From Flabesymbios commensalis (Eukaryota; Annelida; Polychaeta; Terebellida; Flabelligeridae): a stretch of 64,000 bases of DNA. The position numbers and the translations under genes are program-made. The notes under the pieces are model-generated. The model was not told the origin of the DNA. It worked only from the letters and a program-made list of their open reading frames with translations, and made no database searches. Where the stretch lies: contig CAXHKU010000939.1 of the NCBI GenBank assembly GCA_964017125.1, positions 124,001 through 188,000 of the forward strand, given 5' to 3'. Numbering within the stretch: position 1 is the first letter of the stretch; the number at the start of each line of letters is the position of its first letter. Positions 48,646 through 59,779 of this stretch are shown here, piece by piece.

Positions 48646-49600
48646 ATTACCTCATCGAAATCATCTCATTTGTGAACAACCCTATGACCAATTATTTGTC
48701 CTTATTTATTTACTTGTGTCAGTAACAACGTCTAGCACTTTCATAAGGGTTGCGTGAATAAATGGCTACTCATTTTTTTTAACCTAATGTTACTGACGTA
48801 AGTTCCAGCTTCAAATGAATTAAAAATACCCATAATAATTGGATCAAGTGGTTATTACCACGCTGCCTGTAGGGTCAATTTTCTTCTTAGAGCCAGGGCA
48901 GCCGTACATATAAGAACAAGCTAGTATAATAATAATAATTGCAAATCGTAGGCAGCAATGTACACTCCATGTCTTTGAACAGTTTGGAACAATGTAAATA
49001 TGAACAAGCAATATGACAACATACTGCTTCAAACGTGAGTACCTGAATTTTTAAACTTGCTGAGAAAAAAATGGCCGAGATAACAAGATACTGCTGATAG
49101 ATTATAATCAGATTTAAATTTTTCACTAGTCTTAATTAGCACGGTAATAATATATACTGCAATCACATTATATAATAGTTGTCCCGTGTTTAGGTAAACT
49201 TCGCGTTCTCGGATATGAACCAAGCATTCCAAACACAAGTGTCGACAAATAATGCTAGTTATCAGGATATTTGGACTTGAAATTTATTATTTATTCTGAG
49301 CAAAATGATACATTTTATCAATGCTTGACAAAAACTAAACAGATGGCTACAAACTCAACACGAGTTGGGAAACCAACAAACCATCAATAACAGTAGTTTG
49401 AGATATAAATGTACGAACTACGAACCGCCAGTGATTTTTTTCAAGATCATATCGAAATCATAACGATCAATAATATCAACAACTAAAATAGGCGAAAGTA
49501 TAATTCATTCCCATTACATGATTACTTTGCAAAAAGAGCCATTTTAGTTAGCGGTTTTTTTGGATGGAAGATAAATTTAGTATGGTAGTTTACGTTTAAA
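48646..49600. other. No gene seen
   Basis: AT-rich sequence without recognisable features. Minus-strand frames of 60-80 codons here carry no known motif. Confidence 0.45.
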
Positions 49601-49835
49601 TTGCAGTAATTTACTGTATTTAATTTTCAAAGGAGGTACAGTAACTTACTGTTACTTATCACAGTAATTTACCGTAGATACAGTGCGCTGTTACTTTATG
49701 GTAATTTGCCGTTTTGTGAGTAACAGCAACTTACCGTACCTACATTACATTGTCGTTTAACGGTATATTGCTGACGTTTTTTTCTGCCAGCAATTTACTG
49801 TTGTTTCAACAGTGAAAAGTTTTACAGTGAGGGCT
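49600..49835. repeat. Degenerate ACAGTAA/TTACTGT palindromic repeats
   Basis: Words of the form ACAGTAA, TTACTGT, TTACCGTA and GGTAATTTGCCG recur about every 15-25 bp in both orientations. The block has local dyad symmetry such as GTAACTTACTGTTAC and CAGTAATTTACTG. It is non-coding. Confidence 0.65.
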
Positions 49836-49945
49836 CTATATAGCCACCAGTCGGGTAGCCTACGGCAGTTCAATTAATCAATTTTATTGGACACAAAGTA
49901 GTGACCATGGTCTTCAAAACAAAATATCATTTTAAACATTTTTTA

Positions 49946-52511
49946 GCTCCCGCCGTCACCGTAGGTGAGACGAAGGGAGCTATGGATTCTACCTCCGTTT
50001 TTTTTGGCCTCTTCTTTTGCCTATAACTTTGTAAGAAAATAAGCTAGGATAACAATTTTTGGTATGTGGGTTACTTCCAGGTGGCTAATGGGCAGGTTAA
50101 AATATTTTTAATCTGAATTCAATACGCAAGGTTGCAGAGGAGAAAGTGATGATGTTACGGCGTTGGGCCGTTGGGCCGTCCGTAAATCTCTGAAAGTACT
50201 TGTCCGATTGTCTTCAAATTTTACACACAACACCCCTAGGGGGTCTAGTTGTGCCTTTTGGGGTATTTGAACTTTGACCTACTTCTGGTTCAGAACTATG
50301 ACCTATTTAGTCGTTTTGACGCGCACTTCGTTTCCGGAGCAGATCCCGAAAAGTACTGGGCCGATGACAGTCATATTGCACATACATGTTCTCTAAGGTC
50401 CCTAGTTGTGCCTTTTCAGGTTTTTGGACCTTGACCTTGAAGTTGACCCAGCACTTTGACCTAATTTATAACATCGGTAAATCCGACTGAAAGATTTTGC
50501 GGAATATCATGAAAACCGCTCAAGATAGCTACACCATTACTATAAAACAAATTGTGAGGTTTCAGGAGGGGATGCATCTTGAAAAATTTCAAGTCGATAA
50601 AATTAAAAATGGCCGCCTATCGGCCATTATTCACCTCGACAGGCCTGATATTGCGGAATATCATGAAAACCGCTCAAGATAGCTACACCATTAATATCAA
50701 ATAAATTGTAAGGTTTCAGGAGAGGATGCATCTTGAAAAATTTGAAGTTGATAAAATTCAAAATGGCCGCCTATCAGCCATTATTCACCTCGACAGGCCT
50801 GATATTGTGGAATATCATGAAAACCGCTCAAGATATCTACACCATTACTATAAAACAAATTGTAAGGCTTCAGGAGAGGATGCATTTTGAAAAAATTCAA
50901 CTCGTCCAAGTTCAAAATGGCCGCCAATCGGCCATTATCCACTTTCACATGGCCGTTATTTGATAAACCGTGCTAGATGGCTAGACCAATACTATAAAAC
51001 AAAATGTGTGATTTCAGGAGAGGATGCATCTTGAAAAAATTCGACTTGATAAAATTCAAAATGGCCGCTTATCGGCCATTATCCACTTTCACATGACCGT
51101 TATTTGGTCAACCGTGCTAGATGGCTAGACCATTACTGTGAAACAAAATGTGAGATTTCAGATGAGGATGCATCTTGAAAAAATTTGACTTGATCAAATT
51201 TAAAATGGCCGCCTTTTCGGCCATTATTCATTTTCACATGGCTGATATTTGGTAAACCGTGCTAGACGGCTAGACCATTACCTGATTACTATAAAACAAA
51301 GTGTGAGTTTTCTGGGGAGGATGCACCCTGAAAATTTTAAACTTACGAATTCAAAATGGCCGACAATCAGCATTATTGACCTCGATAGGCCTGATCTCAG
51401 GTGAACCGTGCTAGATAGCTAGACCATTACTATAAAACAAAATGTGACGTTTCGAGAGAGGAATGCCTTTTAAAAACTTTTGACTCAATCGAATTCAAAA
51501 TGGCCGCCTATCAGCCACTATTTACTTTCACATTGCTGATATTTGGTAAATAGTGTTAGATAGCTGGACCATTACTATAAAACAAAATGTGAGATTACAA
51601 AAGAGGATGCATCTTGAAAAAAATTGACTCGATCAAATTCAAAATGGCCGCCTATCGGCCATTATTCACTTTCACATAGCCGGTTTTTGGTAACCGTACT
51701 AGATGGCTAGACCATTACTATAAAACAAAATGTGAGATTTCAGGAGAGGATGCATCTTGAAAATTTTTGACTTGATCAAATTCAAAATGGCCTCCTATCG
51801 GCCATTATTCACTTTCACATGGGCGATATTTGGTAAACCGTGCTCGATGGCTAGACCATTACTATAGAATGAAATGTGAGATTTCAATTGAGGATGCATC
51901 TTGGAAAATTTTTACTTGATCAAATTCAAAATGGCCGCCTTTAGGCCATTATTCACTTTCACATGGCCGATATTTGGTAAACCGTGCTAGATAGCTAGAC
52001 GATTACTATAGAATGAAATGTTAGATTTCAGCTGAGGATGCATCTTGAAAAATTCTGACTCGATCAAATTTAAAATGGCCCCCTATCGGCCATTATTTAT
52101 TCTCACATGCCGAATATTTTGCAAATTGTGTTAGATGTTAGTCCATTACTATAAAACAAAATTTGAGGTTTCGGGGGAGAATGCACCCTAAGTTTTCAAC
52201 TAATTTATATTGAATTCAAAATGACCGTAAATCAGCTATTAGTTAACTCGCTTGGCCTGATATCGGGTAAACCGTGCCAGATAGGTAGACCATTACTGGG
52301 ATACTAATTAGGATCATTAATTTCAATGGAGGTTTGCAATCTCTGACAGACTGTCTAGTTCTTATCTTACTCTTAGACTGGGCTTCTTAGACCTAGTTGT
52401 CTTGCGTCTTGATTTTTGACCTAGACTAGGACTACATTAATAACCCTATACAAAATTGCTTAAATCAAATTCTAATTCGGAGCGGGAGCTCCTGGACTTA
52501 TGTAGTCTTGT
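49946..52511 (+). mobile_element. 2.57-kb TA-flanked repeat element, copy 2
   Basis: Almost the same as 41777-44353 over its whole length and in the same orientation, including the head and the order of internal units. It is flanked by TA at 49944-49945 and 52512-52513. A ~20-bp stretch of the head (near 50185) is missing relative to copy 1. It ends at the same CTTATGTAGTCTTGT, and the outside flanks differ from copy 1, so it is a separate insertion of the same element. Confidence 0.85.
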
Positions 52512-52513
52512 TA

Positions 52514-53624
52514 TCTTATATGCATAGCGAATAGGCATATATGTGAGAAAATACAAGACAAGTAATAATGGTGGCGAACTTTCGGTATTTCTAGTCCGAC
52601 AGTCTTGTAAAAAATAAATTATATTTACAAATCATTGACCTCCATGTTGTAACTTCTGAAGAATTTTCACTCACTTGGAAGTTGTAAATCGTGGTTAAAG
52701 GTTTTTTTTAATAGGCCTGTGCTGTCGGTCATTAGGGTCTACGATTCACTGAACAGAGGTTGAAGGCTCAACACAGGTTGTAAACTTGTTCAAAGTAACC
52801 CCCACTAATTTGTATACGGGGCCTATACCTGTACTTTCTATGTTACGGTATCCTATTGGTACATGTAGGCCTCCCTGGGTAGGCCTAATTTCATTATTTT
52901 CATTGTGACAGTCTATTTACAATATGTTTATAACCATGGTTTTGGTGATCATTATTAGACCTTACAAACACTGCAACAGACCGTACAATGCATAGGCCCA
53001 TAGACAAAGTAACATTAAAACTGATCGACCAGGAAGGCATGATTTTTGCCGATTTTTCGGTCAATAATCTGAACCGATTTCCTTGTCAAACGTTAGACAA
53101 TTTGAAATATATAATTTTACGAGATTTTTAAAAAGAGTGTTTGCAAAATTTGATGAAAATCTGTTACTTGATTACTTCCAAAATCCCCACGACTCACACC
53201 TTCGAATCCGGGGGGTGGGGGGGGGGGGGGGGTACAAGTAGGCTTATTCCCTAAACCCTATCGACCTGAGAATCTGAGGGGGTTTCAGTGATTACTTATC
53301 ATGCTTATAAACTCCCTTGCATTTTCTCAGGTCGAGGAGGAGGGGGTATAATTAGGCCTACTTAAACCCCCTCGGAGTCTCAGGTCCGTCGAAGCTGTGG
53401 ATTGTGGGGGTCTATGAAATAACCGATCCTGGTTGATCAGTTTTAATGTGACTGGATATTCAAACATTTTCGGAGCTATAGAACTTAGTCTAAGCCTAAA
53501 CTACCTAATACACTATAAGAAGTCATAATATGGCAAAGAAGAAACTTAGTAGACTAATAGGCCTAGGCCCCTAAGCCTGTGGTCCCTATAGGGCCTAAGC
53601 CTTAGCCTCCTTATGGGCCACAGA
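52514..53624. other. No gene seen
   Basis: Mixed sequence with a G-run near 53216-53232 and TAGGCCTA words. No coding region is supported. Confidence 0.5.
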
Positions 53625-53684
53625 CTACAGTCTATTTCAGCAGATCCTGGGAGTAGCCTTTTTTCAATTTGTTCGGTCTTTTAA

Positions 53685-54835
53685 GGCTTTGTGTACTCGA
53701 CGCAGACGCACACGCAGACGCACACTCAGACGCACAATCTGACGCACAATCAGACGCAGACGAACGCTCCCATGTTTCGAAGTTCCCACGTTCTGATAAC
53801 CATGATAAAGCTCCTCGGTCGGTTTGCCCATTGACGTGTAGCTAACCAGGCCACCATATTTAGCTGAATTAAAACAGTAAGTTAGGCCTATTATGTTTTT
53901 TTGCTCCAGAGGTATAATTGTTAGGTCTATATTGTAAAACCACCTGGTGCAATTTGTTCACCTTTGAGCATTTATTTTTATTTTTCGGACTTGGTGGTCA
54001 TTGCTGAAAATCTTGTTTTTATTCGTAACAGTTTGTTCCGGCAACTTAAAGCTCCGAAATTCTGAAAAAAAAATTTAGAACACCTATTGACATCACTGCC
54101 GCAGATGGCAGCCAATATCAGAATATATGTCTAGGCCTAGCCTAAGCATGCTAAATGTCAGCTATAGATCACTCTAATATTTTACATGAAAGTTAAGGTA
54201 ATGGGAGGGGGGGGGGGGGGGTAAACATTGAAAAAGGAGGTAGAAACTCAAGCTCGATCAGCCCGCGATGTTGTTGTCACGAATGCAAGATATTCATCCT
54301 ATGATGACTCAATGTTGGTCCATCATCGTCGATGTGATGCCGGCCTATAGGCCTACTGAAGCTAAATAAAGTAGCCTAAGTTTACTCGTGCTTCCATATG
54401 TTTGTTGTTTTATTGTTGGTCCAGTAGCCTATCGTAGACGGTGACCCAAGTTGAAAAAAAACGTTTGGTCAAAATAAAAATAGAACCAACAGGAGGTCTG
54501 TTTTAAAAATTACGGATGTGAGAACTCCTTCAGTCTCTTCCATCAAAAATCGACATAGTATTCAAACAACGAGAGTCATTTGTTATATTAACAGCCTTGT
54601 CGTAAACAGGTAGGCTAAATGCTACATGTAGGCCTAGGTCTATAATGACCCACACCCCGCTTTCGCTGGGTCAGATGCTATCCCCACCACAATGTTGTTT
54701 TAATCTTGGCCCACAATTTACGACGCTGGCCCAGCATTAAATCACCATTCTGCATCAAGTACATAAAGCCCAGATTTTATGCGTCTGAGTCTGCGTGTGC
54801 GTCTGCGTGTGCGTCTGCGTCGAGTACACAAAGCC
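53685..54835. mobile_element. 1,151-bp inverted-repeat element with 9-bp target duplication (Mutator-like)
   Basis: It starts GGCTTTGTGTACTCGACGCA and ends with the complement. The arms extend over roughly 50-80 bp of (CGCAGACGCACA)-type subrepeats (53700-53770 and 54778-54825). The 9-bp sequence GTCTTTTAA is present on both sides (53676-53684 and 54836-54844). A 9-bp duplication is typical of Mutator-like elements. No transposase is present. The interior includes a G-run near 54207. Confidence 0.85.
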
Positions 54836-54972
54836 GTCTTTTAACAACATTTTTCTCGGATCATTTTTTCATCTCCCCCCAACATCCCTTAAAATTTGGT
54901 GGATTTTTTTGTGTATTATAGAGGCTAGACCATTTGGCATGTGATACATTTTCAAAATGACAGCTCTCTTTA

Positions 54973-55314
54973 GGGACGCACCATTTGATATATGGGGGGG
55001 GGGCTAGAGTTTTTGTTGCTTGCAAACTTTTTTTTTTACCTCCGAGAGAAAACAAACTTTTTTTTGGGCTATCAACGTCCGACAATTTTTTTTTATGTTC
55101 CGTCGAAGAATTTTTTTGTCGTATGCTCTCCCTATTATGTACCTTACCATTTGGTGTTTTTTCTGGTCAACATATTTTTCTTCAATTGTTTTTTTTTTGC
55201 CCACATTTTCAACAAACTTTTTTTTCTGACTTTTGTGGCGACAAACTATTTATTTCAATTTTTTTCTACATCCCCCCTCCCCACCCCCCCCCCAGATATC
55301 AAATGGTGCGTCCC
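54973..55314. mobile_element. 342-bp MITE, TTAA-type flanks
   Basis: Terminal inverted repeats are perfect over 19 bp (GGGACGCACCATTTGATAT). The flanks are TTTA on the left and TTAA on the right, close to a TTAA duplication as in piggyBac-type elements. The interior consists of long T-runs separated by short words, which gives spurious Phe-rich open frames on the plus strand. It is non-autonomous. Confidence 0.75.
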
Positions 55315-55522
55315 TTAACACCATTGCCGTGAAATTAAATAAGAATTCTATTACATGCCAAATGGTCTAACTTACAAAATACACAACGAAATTCCACCAA
55401 ATTTTCAGTGATTTTGGGGGAAGATGAAAAAATGATCTGAGAAAAAATTTGCTAAAAAATTTTGTAGAGTGACCTTGCAAATTAAAAAAAGGCTACTCCC
55501 AGGATGGTGAAATAGACTGTAG

Positions 55523-56229
55523 AGTGTAGGCTAGGTCTGTATGAGACGGTCCCTTACATAGGGCCTAGTTTTTTGGAAGCCTAGACTAGGGGATGTCAAT
55601 TATGGACAATGTCCTGAAACTAGGAGAAAACAGTCATGAAAGTTGTTCAAGGTCTCCTGCTCTGTCAGTGAGTGTGAGTAGGCCCTATGTCACTCTGTTA
55701 CAGTGTCAGTGTCGCTGTCTCCTGACCTCAGGCTCAGTCATCGTCACCAACATGTTACATGATCAACAAGTTGTAAAAAAGTAGTCTAAGTGGAGTCTAC
55801 ACTAATAATTATACTTATACTCACGTATAGTCGTAGTTTAGCCTATTAGAGCTATCAATAGGCCTAGCTAAGCCTAAGGCCTAGCAATAACTCAGTTAGT
55901 AGGCCTAGGCTGCGTCAAACTCGATCAACTCATGCCCGAGTCTGAGGAACAAGCATTCAGGCACACCACGCCCACTTGTCACAGATTGGGTGTGTCCACA
56001 TTTTTACCCCCAATTCAGAACGAGGCTGTTGTCAGATGTATCTTCCACAAGTTGTATTGAGGTCCCAGTTACTCAGTCATTTCCATATTCTCTGCTATTA
56101 GGCAGCGATGCCACCAGTCGTGGGAAAGGTGTCATCAACTGTGATAGTGGTGCCATGAATTGGTACGATCATTAGTTTAAATTACAGTCATATTCAGATG
56201 CTGGCCCATATGCTGCCATTCACAGTTTT
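55523..56229. other. No gene seen
   Basis: Mixed sequence with TAGGCCTA words near 55850-55910 and no supported coding region. Confidence 0.45.
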
Positions 56230-56640
56230 CCAACCTCAGGGAATACAAGTGTGGATGAAGTTATGGAAAAGTATTCTGACGTGTTAGACTATGATGGAAC
56301 ACAGCTGGGTGCGAGTAATTTGATTCCTTTAAAAATTGATGTACGTGATTTTAGACCAATAGGACAGCGTGCATACAGAGCTCCAATACATAAGAGAAAA
56401 ATTATGGATAATCAAATTTCAGAAGAGATAGTGTAATGCAACCGTCAACGTCACTTTGGAGCTCTCCTGTAACCTTGGTGCCCAAATCTGACTCTAGGCC
56501 TACTTACCGTTGTATTCCAACGTAGGCCTACTATTCATCGTGTTCACCATGGTCTGATTAGCAAGTGTTGTTTTGTATGCATTGATGATGTAATTGTGTA
56601 TAGCCATAATGCGGAAAAACATGCTAAGCACTTACGGCCG
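56230..56640 (+). mobile_element. Ty3/gypsy reverse-transcriptase relic
   Basis: Translated pieces resemble the start of a Ty3-type reverse transcriptase (IPLKIDVRDFRPIGQRAYRAP) and, soon after, the segment around the catalytic site (DDVIVYSHNAEKHAKHL). The middle of the domain is largely missing and no LTRs are seen nearby. It is an old, broken fragment, clearly different from the two longer Ty3 elements in the window. Confidence 0.7.
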
Positions 56641-57290
56641 TATTCACAAAAGAGGTTTAACAAAACCCGAGCTTAGCGTTTACACGAGTGTAACTAAACA
56701 GCTGCGTAAATTATTTTTAAACCGTATTCACAAAAGCAGTTTTGCTCCAGTGTAACAAAACTTCAGAATACCGTTTAAACCGGCTGGTCTTACAGTTTGA
56801 TCTGACTTTCCTGCATACAAATGATGGTTACCCACATACAAAATGCATACAATTTGTGTACACAGCATTAAATATTCTGGTTGAAAGTGCGATCCACGAG
56901 ACGTCAGCACAATGTTGTTTTAACGTTGAGCCATTGCCGCAGACAGCGGTAAATCATTAAACCAACAGTGGGCCAAGGTCTATCGTTTACTTGGTCAAAG
57001 AAGTAGATCATTTGCTCTTTTCTAGAGCCTGTAATTAATATCATAAAATAATTTATCTTATTCTGTTATCGTTTTAATGCAGTATTTAAAAACCGTTTGT
57101 GTTTGTGTCACATTATAATTATACACGTTACTTAGAATTCAAATATCTTAGAATTTCGAATATCCGTATACAATATTAAACATGGCCTAACTTTCCGATA
57201 ATAATCCTTGTTGATCTGATAGGGCGGGGGCCCTGGTGCCGTGGTAAAACAAGATGTTTCTTCCCCGCTCACTCTTAAAGATTTAATATT
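56641..57290. other. No gene seen
   Basis: AT-rich sequence. CCGTATTCACAAAAG(A/C) occurs twice (near 56639 and 56725), suggesting a small repeat. No coding region is supported. Confidence 0.45.
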
Positions 57291-57294
57291 GTGG

Positions 57295-57400
57295 GGAGCC
57301 TCCGTGACCGAGAGGTAGCGTGCTCGGCCTCAGACCGTCATGGCTCGAATTTCGAATTCTCTGTCTGGAGGGCAGTGTCATCTCATTCATCATCTCATTC
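57295..57400 (+). mobile_element. tRNA-derived SINE head
   Basis: GCCTCCGTGACCGAGAGGTA resembles a tRNA 5' half with an A box. CATGGCTCGAATTTCGAATT resembles a B box. The region in between could form D and anticodon stems. It is followed by CTGTCTGGAGGGCAGTGTCA, which matches the SINE fragment at 10680-10812. It is not a functional tRNA because the acceptor end does not pair. It lies just before LINE ORF1, so it may be an insertion in the LINE leader. Confidence 0.6.
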
Positions 57401-58824
57401 CAACTTGAAAAGACTATATCACAGATATTTAGAGACGTTCAGACTATCAAACAAGTGCAGTCTAGCCATAGTAAGATGCAAAAATCACTGGATGAAGCAC
57501 AGCTAAACAACCAGCAGCTAGTGTCTCAGCTGGCGATCAAGACTGCCGATTGTCAGGTGCTCAAGGGAGAGCTAGATATACTTCAAGATCGTGTAGAGTT
57601 ACTGCAATGTACTTCAACTCCTGACAGTCCAGTGTTAGTAAACAGTTATCCTGCTGTGCATGCTCCATCTGCGGCTCCATCTTTATCTTCATCCCTTTCG
57701 TCAGAGACGTCCTCGTCATAATCCAGGTCCACCTCCACTCCACCTCCTGCCACTCCTGCCATGTCCTGTGGCACATTGCTGCGCTCTCGTCGCCGCCGCC
57801 AGGGAACGCTGCTTATTGGAGATTCACTGCTCAAGAAAGTCTCTTCTCAGCAATTACAAGGTGTGACGGTAGTGTGCAAGCACGGGGGTTACATTGCTAC
57901 AATCAGAGATGCATTGAACGCACAGAGACGGGAATTCAAGCGGGTGGTGATTCATGTTGGCACCAATGATGCGGACCTCAGAATTGAATCACAAGAAGTG
58001 TTGGATGATAGAGCCAACAAAATGGTAGACACAGTTATTGCCCGGCTCCAAGGACTGGTAGAAGGTCTTGGTTGTGTCTTTGTTAGTCATGTGAGGAATT
58101 TCTATGAAGAGGACGGGGTCATCAAAAGTGGTTTGCTTGATGATGATGGCCTCCACTTGAGCTCATCGGGCGTTACACAACTTCTTCAAAATCTCAGCCT
58201 GCAGATGCGGGGTGGTGTTAAAAACGTGTCTAGAAACATCACACGTGAAGGACGTGATGGTCAGCGCAATTCGTCTAACGCAATGAATCCAATCTCAAAC
58301 CATCACAGACACACTCAATCTAATCGTTATCCTTCTCGTCCAATTAGTCGTAGTAACATTGACAGAGAGGCCCTAAGCCACAGCGTCAGCCTCGTAACAA
58401 ACAACATCAGCACCAGCACCACCGACAGCACTGTTCCTTGAACGAAGAGAGATATCGCGAAAATATAAATCATCCTAAAAGAAACGAGACAATGAGATGG
58501 CCACGTCGTGAACCTGAACATCGTCCTATAAATAATTATCGTCATTCTGGTCCCCGTTATTCAACAAACGAAAGTAGTTTGAGATATAACAGTGTATCTG
58601 CAAGATGGAACCGACCTTTTGGAAGACGCAGTCAGCCGTATCACAAAACATTACCTCAAGACCTTGATTGTTTCATGTGCGGCGAAGACACTCATGACAC
58701 TAACCAGTGCCGCTACGAGACACGTGTTACATGCTATAGGTGTCGCGGACTAGGTCACAAGGTTAACCGATGCTATAGGTGGTGTCAAACTCACTTCACG
58801 GCTGAACAAAACATGCAAGCCTAA
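57400..58824 (+). mobile_element. LINE ORF1: coiled coil, SGNH hydrolase, zinc knuckles
   Basis: 57400-57600 encodes a heptad-like helix (IFRDVQTIKQVQ ... LAIKTADCQVLKGELDILQD). After a Ser/Pro-rich linker with an in-frame stop at 57719 the frame continues with an SGNH (GDSL-type) esterase at about 57790-58190: LLIGDSLLKKV (nucleophile Ser), VVIHVGTND (Asn block) and DDDGLHLSSSG (Asp-x-x-His block). A frame change near 58440 leads to two CCHC-like knuckles (CFMCGEDTHDTNQC and CYRCRGLGHKVNRC) at 58666-58780. SGNH plus knuckles is known from ORF1 of CR1-like and related LINEs, where it is thought to bind RNA and possibly lipids. It is defective here. Confidence 0.75.
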
Positions 58825-58854
58825 CACTAACACGAATTATACTGTTGAATCCGA

Positions 58855-59082
58855 AAAGAAAATAATATTAATAATTATTATTAACAATCCAGAGGGTAAA
58901 TTCATTTATATGAACGCAAAAAGTTTAAAATCTAGCAACAGGAAAAATCATAAAATCAATCAGTTAAACAATATTGTTAGCCTTAGTGAATGCGGAGTGT
59001 GTGATATATCAGACTGTGAATTGCTTCCCGACGAGTTCACGATTTATCGTAAGGACAGAAGGCTCGACCAACCCTGCGCCAA
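58855..59082 (+). mobile_element. LINE ORF2, start of endonuclease, cut by LTR element
   Basis: The frame with YMNAKSLKSSNRKNHKINQL, then CELLPDEFTIYRKDRR resembles the amino end of APE-type LINE endonucleases (N-A-R-S-L ... ILP-x-x-Y-x-I-Y-R-x-D-R). The usual ETWL segment is altered to CDIS. It stops being LINE-like at 59083, where the LTR of the minus-strand element begins. The rest of ORF2 presumably lies beyond the window. Confidence 0.65.
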
Positions 59083-59557
59083 TGAGTTAAAAGGAAACGT
59101 TATTTATTACCAACACTTTTAATAACAGAAGTTGACCAAACGAAGACAGAATCAAAATGGAAGAAAGACTGACAGCTAACCGGAAACGAGGCAGCCGGAA
59201 AGGCCGATGCCTCCCTATAACTTAATGGCACTATGGTATTTATAGTCCCGTAAATAACTAAGCCTTGGCGTAGTTACCTTCTTCTTTCCCTCCGTATACA
59301 TGAATAGCTGACTTATTCATTAACATGTCACTCACTGATTATATCGTCCAATTTAAAGGAGTAAATGTCTAATTAGATTAACATATTACAACAAACAGCA
59401 TCACATTATAATCTGATTTACCTAATGGAATTAATGCATCAAGTGTTCAATGAATTTAGGCACTATATGAAAAGTCATCATCGGGGTAGACTACCCTCAG
59501 ACTTAGGGGGTTATTCTGCCCCGAACTACTGGAAAAAGACACTGCTGAGCCGTTACA
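59083..59557 (-). repeat. LTR of the minus-strand Ty3-type element (3' LTR)
   Basis: Begins TGAGTT at 59083; the probable inner end is ...GTTACA at about 59557, where a polypurine-like tract begins on the minus strand. The inner edge is uncertain because a ~40-bp direct repeat (GGGGTAGACT(A/G)CCCTC) occurs at 59483 and 59559. Confidence 0.55.
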
Positions 59558-59779
59558 GGGGTAGACTGCCCTCGGACTCATGGGGATTATTTTGCTCCAC
59601 ATCTCCTAGATACACATTAACGACGTCAACCACAAAGTCTTTGAGCCACGGGGGAGGTTTGCGTGTTTGAGTGGAATGTCTTTGGGGGGCTTCTTGATTA
59701 AGGTCGGCTGGCACGACAGCTTCTGCTTCATCTGAAGTAGCTGACTCATCACCCATACCTTCCTGTATCTCGGTGGGGT

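Larger units (their letters stand above)
53625..55522. mobile_element. Outer fold-back element containing two younger insertions
   Basis: The outer arms are 53625-53675 and 55476-55522, inverted copies sharing CTACAGTCTATTTCA, CCTGGGAGTAGCCTTTTTT and AATTTG. The arms continue inward. The segment 54845-54950 (TCTCGGATCATTTTTTCATC, TTGGTGGA, AGACCATTTGGCATGTGAT) pairs with 55355-55460. The left arm is split by the element at 53685-54835 and the loop holds the element at 54973-55314. Without them the unit is about 400 bp. It is related to 29321-29854. Confidence 0.7.

Noticed and set aside
55004-55332. Overlapping Phe-rich frames on the plus strand and a Lys-rich one on the minus
   Set aside because: They come from T-runs in the 342-bp MITE.
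57295-57365. Functional tRNA gene
   Set aside because: A- and B-box-like words are present, but the acceptor ends do not pair and the downstream sequence matches a SINE body.
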